A stretch of DNA of 64,000 nt from Pseudomonas sp. N40(2020) (GTDB lineage: Bacteria > Pseudomonadota > Gammaproteobacteria > Pseudomonadales > Pseudomonadaceae), in the NCBI RefSeq assembly GCF_014472415.1, contig NZ_JACSZV010000020.1, forward strand, positions 46,595 to 110,594, read 5' to 3'. The notes beneath the pieces were generated by a model. That model saw only the letters and a program-made list of their open reading frames with translations. It was not told the DNA's origin and made no database searches. Both the position numbers and the translations under genes were made by a program. Shown here one piece after another: positions 17,901-28,255 of the stretch. The stretch's first letter is position 1. Each line of letters begins with the position of its first letter.

Positions 17901-18432
17901 CATCGTTGGGACGGTTGGTGCGCTGGATTTCCAGATAGAAGCGATCCGGGAACACGCTCATCCATTCGCGCGCCAGGGCTTCGGCTTCAGCCGGGTTGCC
18001 ACCGATCAGCGCCATGCCGATCTCGCCTTCTTTGGCGGCGGACAGCATGATCAGGCCTTCGTTGGCTTCGGCGACCCACTGGCGCTCGATGATAATCATG
18101 CCGTTGCGCTGGCCGTCGATGAAGCCGCGCGAGATCAACTCGGTGAGGTTGCGATAACCCTTGGCGTTCATCACCAACAGACTGATTCGGCTCAGTGGCG
18201 CGTCCGGATCCTTGTTCGACAGCCAGAGGTCGGCGCCGCAGATCGGCTTGATGCCCGCGCCCATGGTGTTTTTATAGAATTTGACCAGGGAGCACATGTT
18301 GTTCTGATCGGTGACCGCCACGGCCGGCATGTTCATGCCGGTCAGCGCCTTGACCAGTGGCTTGATCCGCACCAGCCCGTCGACCAGGGAGTATTCAGTG
18401 TGCAGGCGTAGATGAACGAATGAAGCCGGCAT
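14911..18432 (-). CDS. dnaE: DNA polymerase III subunit alpha
   Basis: Catalytic subunit of the replicative polymerase. The 1173-aa protein begins with a PHP domain (FVHLRLHTEYSLVDGLVRI). The catalytic aspartates are in the C-family palm motif PDFDVDFCMDGRDRVIDYV (near residue 400). The active-site approach VPVGPGRGSGAGSLVAY and a C-terminal OB-fold region are also present. It lies between rnhB and accA as in E. coli. Confidence 0.97.
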   Translation of the reverse strand: MPASFVHLRLHTEYSLVDGLVRIKPLVKALTGMNMPAVAVTDQNNMCSLVKFYKNTMGAGIKPICGADLWLSNKDPDAPLSRISLLVMNAKGYRNLTELISRGFIDGQRNGMIIIERQWVAEANEGLIMLSAAKEGEIGMALIGGNPAEAEALAREWMSVFPDRFYLEIQRTNRPNDEEQLHGAVALADKLGAPLVATNDVRFIKQEDFAAHETRVCIGEGRALDDPRRSKNYSDQQYLKSAEEMAELFSDIPDAIENTVEIAKRCNIDVKLGTHFLPNFPIPDGMTIDEYFRKVSFDGLEERLAVLLPKDTTEDYEAKRQVYVDRLNFELDIIIQMGFPGYFLIVMDFIQWAKSNGVPVGPGRGSGAGSLVAYVQKITDLDPLEYDLLFERFLNPERVSMPDFDVDFCMDGRDRVIDYVAEKYGRNAVSQIITFGSMAAKAVVRDVARVQGKSYGLADRLSKMIPFEVGMTLEKAYEQEEILRDFIKVDEEAAEIWEMARKLEGVVRNVGKHAGGVVIAPTKLTDFSPIYCDEAGDGLVTQFDKDDVEAAGLVKFDFLGLRTLTVIDWALKTINRDRAKVDEPPLDIAFIPLDDKPTYTLLQKAETTAVFQLESRGMKELIKKLKPDCLEDLIALVALFRPGPLQSGMVDDFINRKHGRAELAYPHSDYQYEGLKPVLAPTYGIILYQEQVMQIAQVMAGYTLGGADMLRRAMGKKKPEEMAKQRGGFIEGCKTNNIDADLAGNIFDLVEKFAGYGFNKSHSAAYGLVSYQTAWLKTHYPAPFMAAVLSADMHNTDKVVTLIEEIRTMKLRLDAPDVNTSEFKFTVNDDGRIVYGLGAIKGVGEGPVEAITEARQEGPFKDLFDFCARVDLKRINKRTLDGLIRSGALDRLGPYFHDEQKAYQANIDRNRAVLLAAMEEAIKAAEQTARTHDSGHADLFGGLFVEEDADVYATHRKAKELTLKERLKGEKDTLGLYLTGHPIDEYEGEIRRFARQRIIDLKPARDTQTVAGMIIALRVMKNKKGDKMGFITLDDRSGRIEASLFAEAFHSAQSLLQTDAMVVVEGEVSNDDFSGGLRLRVKRVMSMEDARTNLAESLRLKLQTQDLKGDQLRWLGDLLKRHRGACPITMEYTSPDAKTLLQFGETWRIDPADALIQALRDQFGRDNVFLQYR

Positions 18433-18508
18433 AGTGATCCTGTCCAGTTACATAGAGACAACAAGGCCCGGATTGTACCGGGCCTCGAACAAAACATCAG
18501 CCTTGCGA

Positions 18509-19150
18509 CTAAACCTGCGTCAGCCCTTCCAGTGCCTCGTATGCCTGACGCACCGGGGCGAACGAGCGCCGGTGAATCGGCGTCGGGCCAAGACGCACCA
18601 ACGCTTCCAGATGAACGGGCGTCGGATAGCCTTTATGGCCACCAATGCCGTAACCCGGGTAAATCAATTCGAATGCGGCCATCTCGCGGTCACGGCTGAC
18701 CTTGGCCAGAATCGATGCCGCTGCGATGGCTGGAACCTTGCCGTCGCCCTGCACCACGGCTTCAGCGCGCATCGGCAATTGCGGGCAGCGGTTGCCATCA
18801 ATCATCGCCAGTTTCGGTTGAATGTGCAGGCCGGCCACGGCACGCTGCATGGCCAGCATGGTTGCGTGCAGAATGTTCAGTTCGTCGATTTCTTCGACTT
18901 CGGCACGAGCAATGCACCAGCTCAAGGCTTTTTCGATGATCTCGTCGTAAAGCTTTTCGCGTTTGGCTTCGGTGAGTTTTTTCGAGTCGTTGAGGCCAAG
19001 GATCGGTCGGTTTGGATCAAGGATCACCGCCGCCGTTACCACCGCACCGCACAATGGGCCGCGACCGACTTCATCGACACCGGCCACCAGCTCTTCGACT
19101 TCGGCGACCAGGGTGAAATCCAGGCCCATCTGCAGATCTTTTTTGCTCAT
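18509..19150 (-). CDS. rnhB: Ribonuclease HII
   Basis: Cleaves RNA in RNA-DNA hybrids and single ribonucleotides in DNA. The catalytic D-E pair is in [15 protein letters not shown] near residue 25, and a further acidic site in [10 protein letters not shown] follows. It is 213 aa. Its ATG overlaps the lpxB stop by 4 nt. Confidence 0.95.
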   Translation of the reverse strand: MSKKDLQMGLDFTLVAEVEELVAGVDEVGRGPLCGAVVTAAVILDPNRPILGLNDSKKLTEAKREKLYDEIIEKALSWCIARAEVEEIDELNILHATMLAMQRAVAGLHIQPKLAMIDGNRCPQLPMRAEAVVQGDGKVPAIAAASILAKVSRDREMAAFELIYPGYGIGGHKGYPTPVHLEALVRLGPTPIHRRSFAPVRQAYEALEGLTQV

Positions 19151-20277
19151 CGTGTTTGACCGATCAGGTTGAGGACGGCATCCGCCGCCTGATTGGAAGC
19201 GTCCAGCCGCAGCGTGCGATGGATTTCGTCGAAGCCGCGAGTCTGCTCTTCACCGCCCTCGATCAGGGGCGAAAGGGTCTGTGCCAATGCCTCGACTGTC
19301 GCATCATCCTGCAACAGCTCCGGAACCAGCAGGCGCTGGGCCAGCAGGTTCGGCAGAGACACGTACGCGCTCTTGACCATGCGCTTGAGAATCCAGAACG
19401 TCAGCGGGGCCAGACGATAGGCCACCACCATCGGCCGCTTGTACAGCAAGGCTTCAAGGGTCGCCGTACCGGAGGCGATCAACACCGCATTGCACGCGGC
19501 CAGGGCCAGATGGGACTTGCCGTCGAGCAAGGTCACTGGCAAATCGCGGCCCGCGAGCAACTCTTCAAGTTGCATGCGGCGTTCTGCATTGGCGCAAGGT
19601 ATGACGAAACGCAACCCGGGGCGCATGGCACGCAAACGCTCGGCGGTATCGAGGAAAAGCGCCCCCAGACGGGCGACTTCGCCACCACGGCTACCGGGCA
19701 TCAATGCCACCAGCGGGCCGTCGGGCAGACCCAACTCGGCACGCGCAGCAGCGCGATCAGCCTCCAGCGGAATGGTATCGGCCAGCGTGTGACCGACGAA
19801 CCGAACCGGCACGCCTTTCTCTTCGTAAAATTTTGCTTCGAACGGCAGCAGCGTCAACATCAGGTCGCAGCCTTCGCGAATCTTCAACACGCGCTTCTGC
19901 CGCCACGCCCACACCGACGGGCTGACGTAATGCACGGTCTTGATGCCGGCATGACGCAACTTGAGTTCGATATTGAGGTTGAAGTCCGGCGCATCGATAC
20001 CGATGAACACGTCCGGCTTTTCGGCGATCAGCGTGGCGATGAGTTCCTTGCGGCGCTTGAGCAACTCGCGCAACCGACCAAGCACCTCCACCAGCCCCAT
20101 GACCGACAAGCGTTCCATGGGGAAGTAGGAGGTCAGGCCTTCGGCCTGCATCAACGGTCCACCGACACCGATAAATTCGACTGCCGGATGCTGTGCCTTT
20201 AGGGCGCGCATGAGACCGGCGCCCAGAATGTCACCGGAAGCCTCACCCGCCACCAGCGCAATACGCAGACTGGCCAT
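19147..20277 (-). CDS. lpxB: Lipid-A-disaccharide synthase
   Basis: GT19 glycosyltransferase joining UDP-2,3-diacylglucosamine and lipid X. The N-terminus [19 protein letters not shown] and the [11 protein letters not shown] and [11 protein letters not shown] segments are diagnostic. It is 376 aa. It lies 2 nt downstream of lpxA and overlaps rnhB by 4 nt, part of the lpxD-fabZ-lpxA-lpxB run. Confidence 0.96.
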   Translation of the reverse strand: MASLRIALVAGEASGDILGAGLMRALKAQHPAVEFIGVGGPLMQAEGLTSYFPMERLSVMGLVEVLGRLRELLKRRKELIATLIAEKPDVFIGIDAPDFNLNIELKLRHAGIKTVHYVSPSVWAWRQKRVLKIREGCDLMLTLLPFEAKFYEEKGVPVRFVGHTLADTIPLEADRAAARAELGLPDGPLVALMPGSRGGEVARLGALFLDTAERLRAMRPGLRFVIPCANAERRMQLEELLAGRDLPVTLLDGKSHLALAACNAVLIASGTATLEALLYKRPMVVAYRLAPLTFWILKRMVKSAYVSLPNLLAQRLLVPELLQDDATVEALAQTLSPLIEGGEEQTRGFDEIHRTLRLDASNQAADAVLNLIGQTR

Positions 20278-20279
20278 GA

Positions 20280-21056
20280 TCAGCGGGTGATGCCGCGAGT
20301 CGACGACTGGATCGAATCACGGAACACCGCGACTTCCGGGAACTGAGCAGCAGGTTCAGCCAGTTCGGCCAGTGCCTGCTCGACCGTCAGGCCTTGGCGA
20401 TACACAGTCTTGTAGGCGCGACGCAGCGCGTGGATAGCGTCTTCGCTGAAACCACGACGGCGCATGCCTTCGAAGTTCATGCTGCGCGCTTCAGCCGGAT
20501 TGCCAAACACGGTGACAAACGCCGGAACGTCTTTACCGATTGCCGTGCCCATACCGGAAAAGCTGTGGGCACCGATGTGACAGTACTGATGCACCAGGGT
20601 GAAACCGGAGAGGATCGCCCAGTCTTCGACGTGCACATGGCCGGCCAACGCGGTGTTGTTGACCAGGATGCAATTGTTGCCGATGACGCTGTCGTGACCG
20701 ATGTGGGCGTAAGCCATGATCAGGTTGTGATCGCCCAGCGTGGTTTCCGAACGGTCCTGCACGGTGCCACGGTGAATCGTCACGCCTTCACGGATGACGT
20801 TGTGGTCACCGATCACCAGACGAGTTTCTTCACCTTTGTATTTCAGATCGGGCGTGTCTTCGCCTACCGAGGAGAACTGGTAGATGCGATTCTGCTTGCC
20901 GATGCGGGTCGGGCCTTTGAGGATCACATGCGGCCCGATTACGGTACCCTCGCCGATTTCCACACCTGCGCCGATGATCGACCACGGGCCGACCTCGACG
21001 CCGTCAGCCAGAACGGCCGACGGATCGATGATTGCGCGAGGGTCAATCAAACTCAT
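20280..21056 (-). CDS. lpxA: UDP-N-acetylglucosamine acyltransferase
   Basis: First step of lipid A synthesis: transfers a 3-hydroxyacyl chain to the 3-OH of UDP-GlcNAc. The protein is a left-handed beta helix of hexapeptide repeats ([20 protein letters not shown] and onward), with the catalytic His in [16 protein letters not shown]. It is 258 aa. Its ATG overlaps the fabZ stop by 4 nt. Confidence 0.96.
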   Translation of the reverse strand: MSLIDPRAIIDPSAVLADGVEVGPWSIIGAGVEIGEGTVIGPHVILKGPTRIGKQNRIYQFSSVGEDTPDLKYKGEETRLVIGDHNVIREGVTIHRGTVQDRSETTLGDHNLIMAYAHIGHDSVIGNNCILVNNTALAGHVHVEDWAILSGFTLVHQYCHIGAHSFSGMGTAIGKDVPAFVTVFGNPAEARSMNFEGMRRRGFSEDAIHALRRAYKTVYRQGLTVEQALAELAEPAAQFPEVAVFRDSIQSSTRGITR

Positions 21057-21493
21057 AGCTTGCGTTCCGCACAGATGATTTCAGCAGAGCAGACTGGCTT
21101 GCCGTCGACCGAAGCCTGGCATTCGAATTTCCAGATCTGGCGCTTGCAACTGATGAACTTGGCTTCGAGGATCAACTGATCGCCCGGCAACACAGGCTGG
21201 CGGAAACGCAGCTTGTCGGAACCGACGAAGTAATACAGGGTGCCGTCGGCCGGTTTGACGTCGAGCATTTTGAAACCGAGGATCCCGGCAGCCTGAGCCA
21301 TCGCTTCGATGATCAGCACACCCGGCATGATTGGGTGCGCAGGGAAGTGACCATTGAAGAAGGGTTCATTGATGCTGACATTCTTGTAGGCGCGAATGCG
21401 CTTGCCTTCAGTGTCCAGTTCCACCACCCGGTCCACCAGCAGGAACGGGTAACGGTGAGGCAGGTATTCGCGAATCTCGTTGATGTCCATCAT
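21053..21493 (-). CDS. fabZ: 3-hydroxyacyl-ACP dehydratase FabZ
   Basis: Hot-dog-fold dehydratase of fatty acid elongation. The active-site His and the following helix are in [20 protein letters not shown]. It is 146 aa. It competes with LpxA and LpxD for 3-hydroxyacyl-ACP, and its place between lpxD and lpxA is conserved. Confidence 0.96.
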   Translation of the reverse strand: MMDINEIREYLPHRYPFLLVDRVVELDTEGKRIRAYKNVSINEPFFNGHFPAHPIMPGVLIIEAMAQAAGILGFKMLDVKPADGTLYYFVGSDKLRFRQPVLPGDQLILEAKFISCKRQIWKFECQASVDGKPVCSAEIICAERKL

Positions 21494-21599
21494 TTCGGGG
21501 GGAAGCCTATGTAAAGATTGGGAGCGCGACTGACGCGCACTCCTCTAGCAAATCAAGGAGGCAGTCTAGAGGCTGTGCACACTTGATATGGAAATGGTA

Positions 21600-22655
21600 T
21601 CAGCCATCTGATGAAGCATTGCCGTCAGGGGTCACTTCCCCTACGCGCTTTTCCAGCTGTTTCAAACGTCGCGCGATGTCATCAAGCTGACGGATGCGTG
21701 CCGCGCTTTTGCGCCATTCGGCAGCCGGTTGCATGGCTGTGCCGGAAGAATAGGCACCCGGCTCGGTAATCGAGTGGGTCACCATGGTCATCCCGGTCAG
21801 GAAAACGTTGTCGCAAATATCAATGTGCCCGACCAGACCGACACCGCCAGCGAGCATGCAATGCTTGCCGATTTTGGTGCTGCCGGAGATCCCGACGCAC
21901 GCAGCCATGGCGGTGTGATCACCGACCTGGACGTTGTGGGCGATCTGGATCTGGTTGTCGAGCTTCACGCCATTGCCGATCACGGTATCGGCCAACGCAC
22001 CGCGGTCGATGGCGGTATTCACGCCAATCTCCACATCGTCGCCGATGGTCACGCCACCGATCTGGGCGATTTTCTGCCAGATACCTTTTTCGCTGGCAAA
22101 GCCGAAGCCTTCCCCACCGAGTACGGCACCGGACTGGATAACCACACGCTTGCCGATGCGCACATCGTGATACAGCGTCACCCGTGGAGCAAGCCAGCCG
22201 CCCTCACCGATTTCGCTGCGTGCACCGACCACACAATGGGCGCCGAGCGTGACTTGCGCTCCAATCCGCGCACCAGCCTCGATCACCACGAAAGGACCGA
22301 TGCTGGCGGTTGGATCAACCACCGCATCGGCAGCAATTACCGCCGAGGGATGAATCCCCGCAGTAGCTTTTGGCTTGGGATCGAACAAGTGAGAGATACG
22401 CGCATAGGCCAGGTAAGGATCCGGCACCACCAATGCATTACCGGCAAAACCTTCGGCATCCGCTTCCTTGAGCAGCAAGGCTGCAGCCTGCGAACCCGGG
22501 AGGTATTTGCGATATTGAGGATTTGCCAGAAAGCTCAACTGAGCTGGGCCAGCCTCTTGCAAAGTGGCTAGCCCAGTAATTTTCTTCTCCGGGTCGCCAC
22601 GCAGGGTGGCGCCGAGGAACTCGGCCAACTGGCCGAGCTTGATAGTCACGGTCAT
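21600..22655 (-). CDS. lpxD: UDP-3-O-acylglucosamine N-acyltransferase
   Basis: Third lipid A step, N-acylation of UDP-3-O-acylglucosamine. An N-terminal uridine-binding domain (to about residue 100) precedes hexapeptide repeats. The catalytic region is [22 protein letters not shown]-terminal helix follows ([18 protein letters not shown]). It is 351 aa. It lies 3 bp after skp; about 106 bp separate it from fabZ. Confidence 0.96.
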   Translation of the reverse strand: MTVTIKLGQLAEFLGATLRGDPEKKITGLATLQEAGPAQLSFLANPQYRKYLPGSQAAALLLKEADAEGFAGNALVVPDPYLAYARISHLFDPKPKATAGIHPSAVIAADAVVDPTASIGPFVVIEAGARIGAQVTLGAHCVVGARSEIGEGGWLAPRVTLYHDVRIGKRVVIQSGAVLGGEGFGFASEKGIWQKIAQIGGVTIGDDVEIGVNTAIDRGALADTVIGNGVKLDNQIQIAHNVQVGDHTAMAACVGISGSTKIGKHCMLAGGVGLVGHIDICDNVFLTGMTMVTHSITEPGAYSSGTAMQPAAEWRKSAARIRQLDDIARRLKQLEKRVGEVTPDGNASSDG

Positions 22656-22658
22656 GGG

Positions 22659-23162
22659 TTACTTCAGCTGATTCATGCGCTCGATAACCTGGCGCGTGAT
22701 GTCGTACTGAGGTTTGACATCAATCACTGCGCCACGCTCGAACACCAGGTCAAAACCACCTTTCTTGATGACTTCTTCCACTGCCCCATCCAGTTTCGGC
22801 TTCAGCTGCTTGAGCATTTCGCGGTCGGCAACGGCTTTGGCTTCGTTGAGTTCCTTGGACTGGAACTGGAAGTCACGGGCCTTTTGCTTGAATTCCAGCT
22901 CCAGACGCTCGCGCTCACCTTGCTGCATCTTGTCGCCACCGGCCATCAGACGATCCTGAATGCCCTTGGCGCTGCTTTCGAGAGTTTTCAGCTTGGTCAG
23001 TTGCGGACCGAACTTCTTCTCGGCATCCACGGCGTATTTCTTCGCCGCATCGGATTCCAGCAGTGCCATCTGATAGTTCAGAACAGCGATTTTCATGTCG
23101 GCGAACGCCGGACCTGCCACCAGTACGGAGGCCAGGAGAACCAATTGAGTCAACTTACGCAC
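22659..23162 (-). CDS. skp: OmpH/Skp-family periplasmic chaperone
   Basis: Trimeric periplasmic holdase carrying unfolded outer-membrane proteins to the Bam complex. A signal peptide (MRKLTQLVLLASVLVAGPAFA) is followed by a charged coiled-coil arm (residues about 45-125) and a short C-terminal beta segment. It is 167 aa. It lies between bamA and lpxD, its normal place. Confidence 0.93.
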   Translation of the reverse strand: MRKLTQLVLLASVLVAGPAFADMKIAVLNYQMALLESDAAKKYAVDAEKKFGPQLTKLKTLESSAKGIQDRLMAGGDKMQQGERERLELEFKQKARDFQFQSKELNEAKAVADREMLKQLKPKLDGAVEEVIKKGGFDLVFERGAVIDVKPQYDITRQVIERMNQLK

Positions 23163-23207
23163 GATGCACCCCTACAAAATCCATTGTCGTTATCTTGGGT
23201 CAGACGC

Positions 23208-25583
23208 TTAGAACGTCTGGCCGAGGGAGAATTGGAACACTTGAGTTTCAGCTTCATCCGGTTTCTTGATCGGCATTGCCAACGCGAAGCTCAGAGGACC
23301 CAGCGCGGTGACCCAGGTCACGCCTACACCGACGGAACTGGCCATGTTGCTCAGACTGATGTCGTTGCACTTGGTGTTCGACGACGAGCCGTTGGCGTTG
23401 GTGGTGTCCTTGCACTGCGAGTCGAAAACGTTACCCACATCCCAGAATACCGAGGTACGCAGGGAGCGCTGATCCTTGACGAACGGCAGCGGGAACAGCA
23501 CCTCAACACCGCCCTGGATCAGGACGTTGCCACCGAACGGCAGTGGATCCTGGTCCGGGTCAGCAATGGTGCCCGGATTCGTGCCACGACTCGGGGTACT
23601 GCGCGGGCCCAGCGTACTGTCCTTGAAGCCACGTACCGAGTTGAAACCACCAGCATAGTAGTTTTCATAGAACGGCAAGCCGTCTGTGGAACCATAACCA
23701 TCGCCATAACCCAGCTCGGTGTGCAGGCGAAGAGTGTAGTTTTCGCTGATCGGCTGGAACAGCTGACCACGGTAGTCAAGTTTGTAGAAAGACAGGTCGC
23801 TGCCCGGAATGGTGGTTTCCAGGGTGAGGCTCTGGGAACGACCACGGGTTGGCAGCACGCCTTTGTTCAAAGTCGATTCGGACCAGCCGGCCGACGCCTT
23901 GAAGTTCAGGTACTGATCGCCTTCCTTGTTAACGAAGTCGAAAATCTCGTCAACGGTATATTTACCGGTATTGATCTTGTCCTGCTGAGCAGAAAGGCCG
24001 AAGGTCAGACGCGAAGTCTCGCTGATCGGGTAACCAACGTTAGCGCCTACACCCAAGCTGTCTACTGCGTAGCTCGATATATCGGCGTCGAGTTCATCAT
24101 AGTCAGTGGTGCGATAGAACGCGTTGTAACCCAGGCTCACGCCATCGGCGGTCCAGTAGGGGTCAACGTAGCCGAAGTTGTAGCGGCTCTGGTATTCGCT
24201 TCGGGTCAGACCGACGCTGACGCGGTTACCGGTACCGAGGAAGTTGTTCTGAGTGATCGAACCACCGAGGATCAGGCCGGCACTCTGGGCGAAACCGACA
24301 CTGGCGGTAATCGAACCGGAAGCCTGCTCTTCAACGCTGTAGTTCACATCAACCTGGTCGTCGACACCTGGAACAGCCGGAGTCTCGACGTTCACTTCCT
24401 TAAAGAAGCCCAGACGCTCGAGACGGGTCTTGGACTGGTCGATCAGGTAGGTCGAAGCCCAGCCACCTTCCATCTGACGCATTTCGCGACGCAGCACTTC
24501 GTCTTCGGACTTGGTGTTGCCACGGAAGTTGATGCGGTTGACGTAGGCGCGCTTGCCCGGGTCGACAGCGAACAGGATGTCCACGGTGTGGTCATCATCG
24601 TGCGGCTGAGGCACGCCGTTGACGTTGGCGAAGGTGTAACCCTCGTTACCCAGACGACGGGTGATCAATTCAGATGTGGTGGTCATCAGCTTGCGCGAGA
24701 ACACCTGGCCTTTCTGCACCAGCAGCAAGGACTTGACTTGATCTTCAGGGACTTTCAGGTCACCGCTGAGTTTGACGTCACGAACGGTGTACTTTTCACC
24801 TTCGGTCACGTTGACGGTGATATAGACATGCTTCTTGTCCGGGGTGATGGACACCTGGGTCGAAGCGATATCCATGTTGATATAGCCGCGATCCAGGTAG
24901 TAGGAGCGCAGACGCTCCAGGTCACCGGAAAGCTTTTCACGGGCGTATTTGTCATCGTTCTTGAAGAACGACAGCCAGTTGGTGGTTTTCAGTTCGAACA
25001 GGTCGGTCAGGTCTTCCTCGGGGAAAACCGTGTTGCCCACCACGTTGATGTGCTGAATGGCCGCAACGGTGCCTTCGTTGATCTTCACTTTCAGACCAAC
25101 ACGGTTACGCGGCTGCGATACCACTTCGGTATCGACCGTAGCCGAATAGCGACCCTGCGCGACGTACTGACGTTGCAGTTCGTTACGAACACCTTCGAGG
25201 GTGGCGCGCTGGAAGATCTCGCCTTCGGACAGACCGGATTGTTTCAAGCCTTTCATCAGGTCTTCAGTGGAGATCGCTTTGTTGCCTTCGATCTCGATAC
25301 TGGCGACCGACGGACGCTCGACAACCGTGATGACCAGAACGTTGCCTTCGCGGCCCAGCTGGATATCTTGAAAAAAACCGGTTTTGAACAACGCACGAGT
25401 GGATTCCACCAGGCGACGATCATCCGCCTGCTCACCGACGTTCAACGGCAAGGCCCCAAAGACACTACCCGCGGAGACCCGCTGGAGGCCATTGACGCGA
25501 ATATCAGAGATAGTGAAGGACTCGGCGTGAACTTCGGCGATCATCAATACGGTGAGAACCGCAGTTAGCAGCAGACGTTTCAT
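23208..25583 (-). CDS. bamA: Outer membrane protein assembly factor BamA
   Basis: Central Omp85 protein that folds and inserts outer-membrane proteins. A signal peptide (MKRLLLTAVLTVLMIAEVHA), five POTRA domains (about residues 22-420) and a C-terminal 16-strand barrel ending in Phe (FQFSLGQTF) are present. The barrel motif NSVRGFKDSTLGPRS (VRGF type) is intact. ATG at 25583 is chosen because AAGGA precedes it, giving 791 aa. The upstream neighbour rseP is also in the sigma-E envelope network. Confidence 0.96.
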   Translation of the reverse strand: MKRLLLTAVLTVLMIAEVHAESFTISDIRVNGLQRVSAGSVFGALPLNVGEQADDRRLVESTRALFKTGFFQDIQLGREGNVLVITVVERPSVASIEIEGNKAISTEDLMKGLKQSGLSEGEIFQRATLEGVRNELQRQYVAQGRYSATVDTEVVSQPRNRVGLKVKINEGTVAAIQHINVVGNTVFPEEDLTDLFELKTTNWLSFFKNDDKYAREKLSGDLERLRSYYLDRGYINMDIASTQVSITPDKKHVYITVNVTEGEKYTVRDVKLSGDLKVPEDQVKSLLLVQKGQVFSRKLMTTTSELITRRLGNEGYTFANVNGVPQPHDDDHTVDILFAVDPGKRAYVNRINFRGNTKSEDEVLRREMRQMEGGWASTYLIDQSKTRLERLGFFKEVNVETPAVPGVDDQVDVNYSVEEQASGSITASVGFAQSAGLILGGSITQNNFLGTGNRVSVGLTRSEYQSRYNFGYVDPYWTADGVSLGYNAFYRTTDYDELDADISSYAVDSLGVGANVGYPISETSRLTFGLSAQQDKINTGKYTVDEIFDFVNKEGDQYLNFKASAGWSESTLNKGVLPTRGRSQSLTLETTIPGSDLSFYKLDYRGQLFQPISENYTLRLHTELGYGDGYGSTDGLPFYENYYAGGFNSVRGFKDSTLGPRSTPSRGTNPGTIADPDQDPLPFGGNVLIQGGVEVLFPLPFVKDQRSLRTSVFWDVGNVFDSQCKDTTNANGSSSNTKCNDISLSNMASSVGVGVTWVTALGPLSFALAMPIKKPDEAETQVFQFSLGQTF

Positions 25584-25657
25584 GAAGTCCTTTCTTATTC
25601 CAACTGGCAATAAACAAACTGCCGCAAAATGCGGCAGATTCGCAATTCAGCGAAGCT

Positions 25658-27010
25658 TTACAGTCGACCCAGATCGTTGACCAGAGCAAGCAACATCACC
25701 CCGACCACCAAACTGATACCGATCTGTATCCCCCAACCTTGCACCCGATCCGACAAGGGACGACCACGCGCCCACTCGATCAGATAAAACAACAAATGCC
25801 CCCCATCCAGTACAGGAATGGGCAGCAAATTCAGAACTCCCAGGCTAATACTCAGATAAGCAAGGAAATTCAGGAAATCAGCGACGCCCGACTGGGCAGA
25901 AGCGCCCGCCACTTTAGCAATGGTTATCGGTCCACTCAAGTTTTTTACCGAGAGCTCGCCGAACAGCATTTTCTTCAGTGAATCCAGCGTGAGAATGCTC
26001 ATGGTCCAAGTACGACGGGCGCCCTCGCCAATCGCGGCCAATGGCCCATAACTGACTTCGCGGATCATCTCCGGTGGCCAGTCGACAGCTTTTACACCCG
26101 CACCCAGATAACCGCTTGGCGACTTGCTTTCACCGCGCGCAGCCAAGGTCACAGGGACATCGATTGAAGCACCATCACGCTCGACACGCAGCACGATTTT
26201 GGTATCAGGACGCGTACGAACGGTATCGACCACTTGCTGCCAGTCGTTGAGCGCCTGGCCGTCGAGCGCCAGCAGACGATCACCGGTTTTCAGGCCGGCA
26301 GCCTGAGCCGGGCCTTTTGGATCAAGTTCAGCCAACACCGGCGGCAAGGCCGGACGCCAAGGACGAATACCCAAAGAGCGAATCGGATCAGGCTCATCAG
26401 CGCCCTTGAGCCAGTTATCCAGCACCAGCTCACGTGGCGAATCAACGGTAGTGCCCTGCTCGCGCATCAGCAACTGCAACGAACCGCTTTCACCGAGTCG
26501 ACGTACCAGCTGCAAATTGACAGCTGCCCAACCGGTCGTTGGCTCGCCATCAATTGCGACGATCTCCTGACCCGCACCCAAACCAGCCTTGGCGGCGATA
26601 CTGCCGGACTCTACCGCACCGATGACCGGGCGCACCTGCTCGCTACCGAGCATCGCCAGCACCCAGAAGAACACCAGGGCCAACAGGAAGTTGGCAACAG
26701 GGCCGGCCGCTACAATAGCAATACGCTGACGAACGGACTTGCGATTGAACGACTGATCCAACTGATCGACCGGCACCTCGCCTTCGCGCTCGTCGAGCAT
26801 CTTGACGTAGCCACCCAGCGGAATTGCAGCCACAACAAATTCAGTGCCTTGCTTGTCGTGCCAGCGCAGCAGCGGCATGCCGAAGCCTACGGAAAAGCGC
26901 AGAACCTTGACGCCACAGCGACGCGCGACCCAGAAGTGGCCGAATTCGTGAAAGGTGACCAGCACACCCAAGGCGATCAGGGTGCCGGCAATCATATAGA
27001 GCGCGCTCAT
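25658..27010 (-). CDS. rseP: Site-2 zinc protease RseP (MucP)
   Basis: Inner-membrane metalloprotease that cleaves the anti-sigma factor RseA/MucA to release the envelope stress sigma factor. The zinc motif HEFGH (VTFHEFGHFWVARR) is at about residues 21-25 in the first membrane segment. Two PDZ domains follow (centred near 130 and 235), with the LDGGHL motif in the C-terminal membrane part. It is 450 aa. It lies between dxr and bamA as usual. Confidence 0.95.
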   Translation of the reverse strand: MSALYMIAGTLIALGVLVTFHEFGHFWVARRCGVKVLRFSVGFGMPLLRWHDKQGTEFVVAAIPLGGYVKMLDEREGEVPVDQLDQSFNRKSVRQRIAIVAAGPVANFLLALVFFWVLAMLGSEQVRPVIGAVESGSIAAKAGLGAGQEIVAIDGEPTTGWAAVNLQLVRRLGESGSLQLLMREQGTTVDSPRELVLDNWLKGADEPDPIRSLGIRPWRPALPPVLAELDPKGPAQAAGLKTGDRLLALDGQALNDWQQVVDTVRTRPDTKIVLRVERDGASIDVPVTLAARGESKSPSGYLGAGVKAVDWPPEMIREVSYGPLAAIGEGARRTWTMSILTLDSLKKMLFGELSVKNLSGPITIAKVAGASAQSGVADFLNFLAYLSISLGVLNLLPIPVLDGGHLLFYLIEWARGRPLSDRVQGWGIQIGISLVVGVMLLALVNDLGRL

Positions 27011-27064
27011 CTACTTTCTCCGCAATCCTGTTCAGTGCCGCTTATAGCCATTGTGTTGCAAAAT

Positions 27065-28255
27065 CTATCGAGCGTGACGTTTTAGCCATTGCTCGGCCAG
27101 GACTCGCGCTTTGGCGTCTGCCGTGAACACGGCATCGAGATCATCCAGCGCCACAACTGATTCGAGGTTCAAGACCTCCTCGATGATACTCGCGATTTCC
27201 AGGTAACGAACCCGTCCGTCGAGAAACGCTGCCACCGCTACTTCGTTCGCTGCATTGAGCATTGCTGGTGCACTGTCGCCTGCCTCGGCAGCTTGCCGTG
27301 CGAGACGCAGACATGGGAAGCGCTCTTCATCGGGCGCCTCGAAGTCCAGACGCGCGACCGCAAACAGGTCCAACGGTGCCACACCGGAGTCGATGCGCTC
27401 CGGCCAGGCCAGTGCATTGGCGATCGGCGTGCGCATGTCAGGATTGCCCAACTGTGCCAGCACCGAGCCATCGACAAAGTCGACCAGAGAGTGAATTACG
27501 CTCTGCGGGTGAATCACCACTTCGACCTGTGAAGGTTTTGCATCAAACAACCAGCAGGCCTCGATCAACTCGAGACCTTTATTCATCATGCTGGCCGAAT
27601 CGACTGAAATCTTGCGCCCCATGGACCAGTTCGGATGCGCGCACGCCTGATCAGGTGAAACATTCGCCAATTCACTCACGGGCGTCTGTCGGAACGGGCC
27701 ACCAGAGGCTGTGAGTAAAATCCGACGGACACCGACACTGCTCAAACCACGAGCGAAATCCTGCGGCATGCATTGGAAAATCGCGTTGTGTTCGCTGTCG
27801 ATCGGCAGCAGCACCGAACCGCTTTTGCGTACTGCCTGCATGAACAAGGCGCCGGACATCACCAGCGCCTCTTTATTTGCCAGGAGGATCTTCTTGCCCG
27901 CTTCAACGGCAGCCAAAGTCGGACGCAGACCTGCCGCACCAACAATGGCCGCCATGACTGCGTCAACTTCCGGAGCAGAGGCGACCTGACACAGGCCCTC
28001 CTCCCCCACCAGCACGCGGGTCGGCAAACCGGCGGCGCGCAAATCATCCTGCAGACCACGTGCTGCGGCGACTTCCGGCACCACGGCAAATTGCGGTACA
28101 TGACGCACGCACAAGGCCAACAGCTCACTCAAACGCGTAAACCCGCTCAACGCGAAAACCTGATATCGCTCTGGATGGCGCGCAATGACATCGAGGGTGC
28201 TCAGACCAATCGAGCCTGTCGCACCCAGAACGGTAATCTGTTGCGGACGGCTCAC
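27065..28255 (-). CDS. dxr: 1-deoxy-D-xylulose 5-phosphate reductoisomerase
   Basis: Second MEP-pathway enzyme, NADPH-dependent conversion of DXP to MEP. The NADPH-binding motif [16 protein letters not shown] is at the N-terminus. The metal and substrate region includes [14 protein letters not shown] and [19 protein letters not shown]. The GTG at 28255 ([10 protein letters not shown]) is chosen because it overlaps the cdsA stop as GTGA and yields 396 aa; an upstream ATG would overlap cdsA further. Confidence 0.94.
   Translation of the reverse strand: MSRPQQITVLGATGSIGLSTLDVIARHPERYQVFALSGFTRLSELLALCVRHVPQFAVVPEVAAARGLQDDLRAAGLPTRVLVGEEGLCQVASAPEVDAVMAAIVGAAGLRPTLAAVEAGKKILLANKEALVMSGALFMQAVRKSGSVLLPIDSEHNAIFQCMPQDFARGLSSVGVRRILLTASGGPFRQTPVSELANVSPDQACAHPNWSMGRKISVDSASMMNKGLELIEACWLFDAKPSQVEVVIHPQSVIHSLVDFVDGSVLAQLGNPDMRTPIANALAWPERIDSGVAPLDLFAVARLDFEAPDEERFPCLRLARQAAEAGDSAPAMLNAANEVAVAAFLDGRVRYLEIASIIEEVLNLESVVALDDLDAVFTADAKARVLAEQWLKRHAR

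Noticed and set aside
16894..18411. 505-codon frame opposite dnaE, and similar long antisense frames opposite glnD, pyrG and eno
   Set aside because: Same cause: each mirrors a conserved gene on the other strand and has His/Val/Ala-biased composition without motifs.
22884..25568. Very long plus-strand reading frame (894 codons) opposite bamA
   Set aside because: It is the antisense of a clearly real bamA gene; high-GC codon bias keeps that frame open. No start signal or domain supports it.
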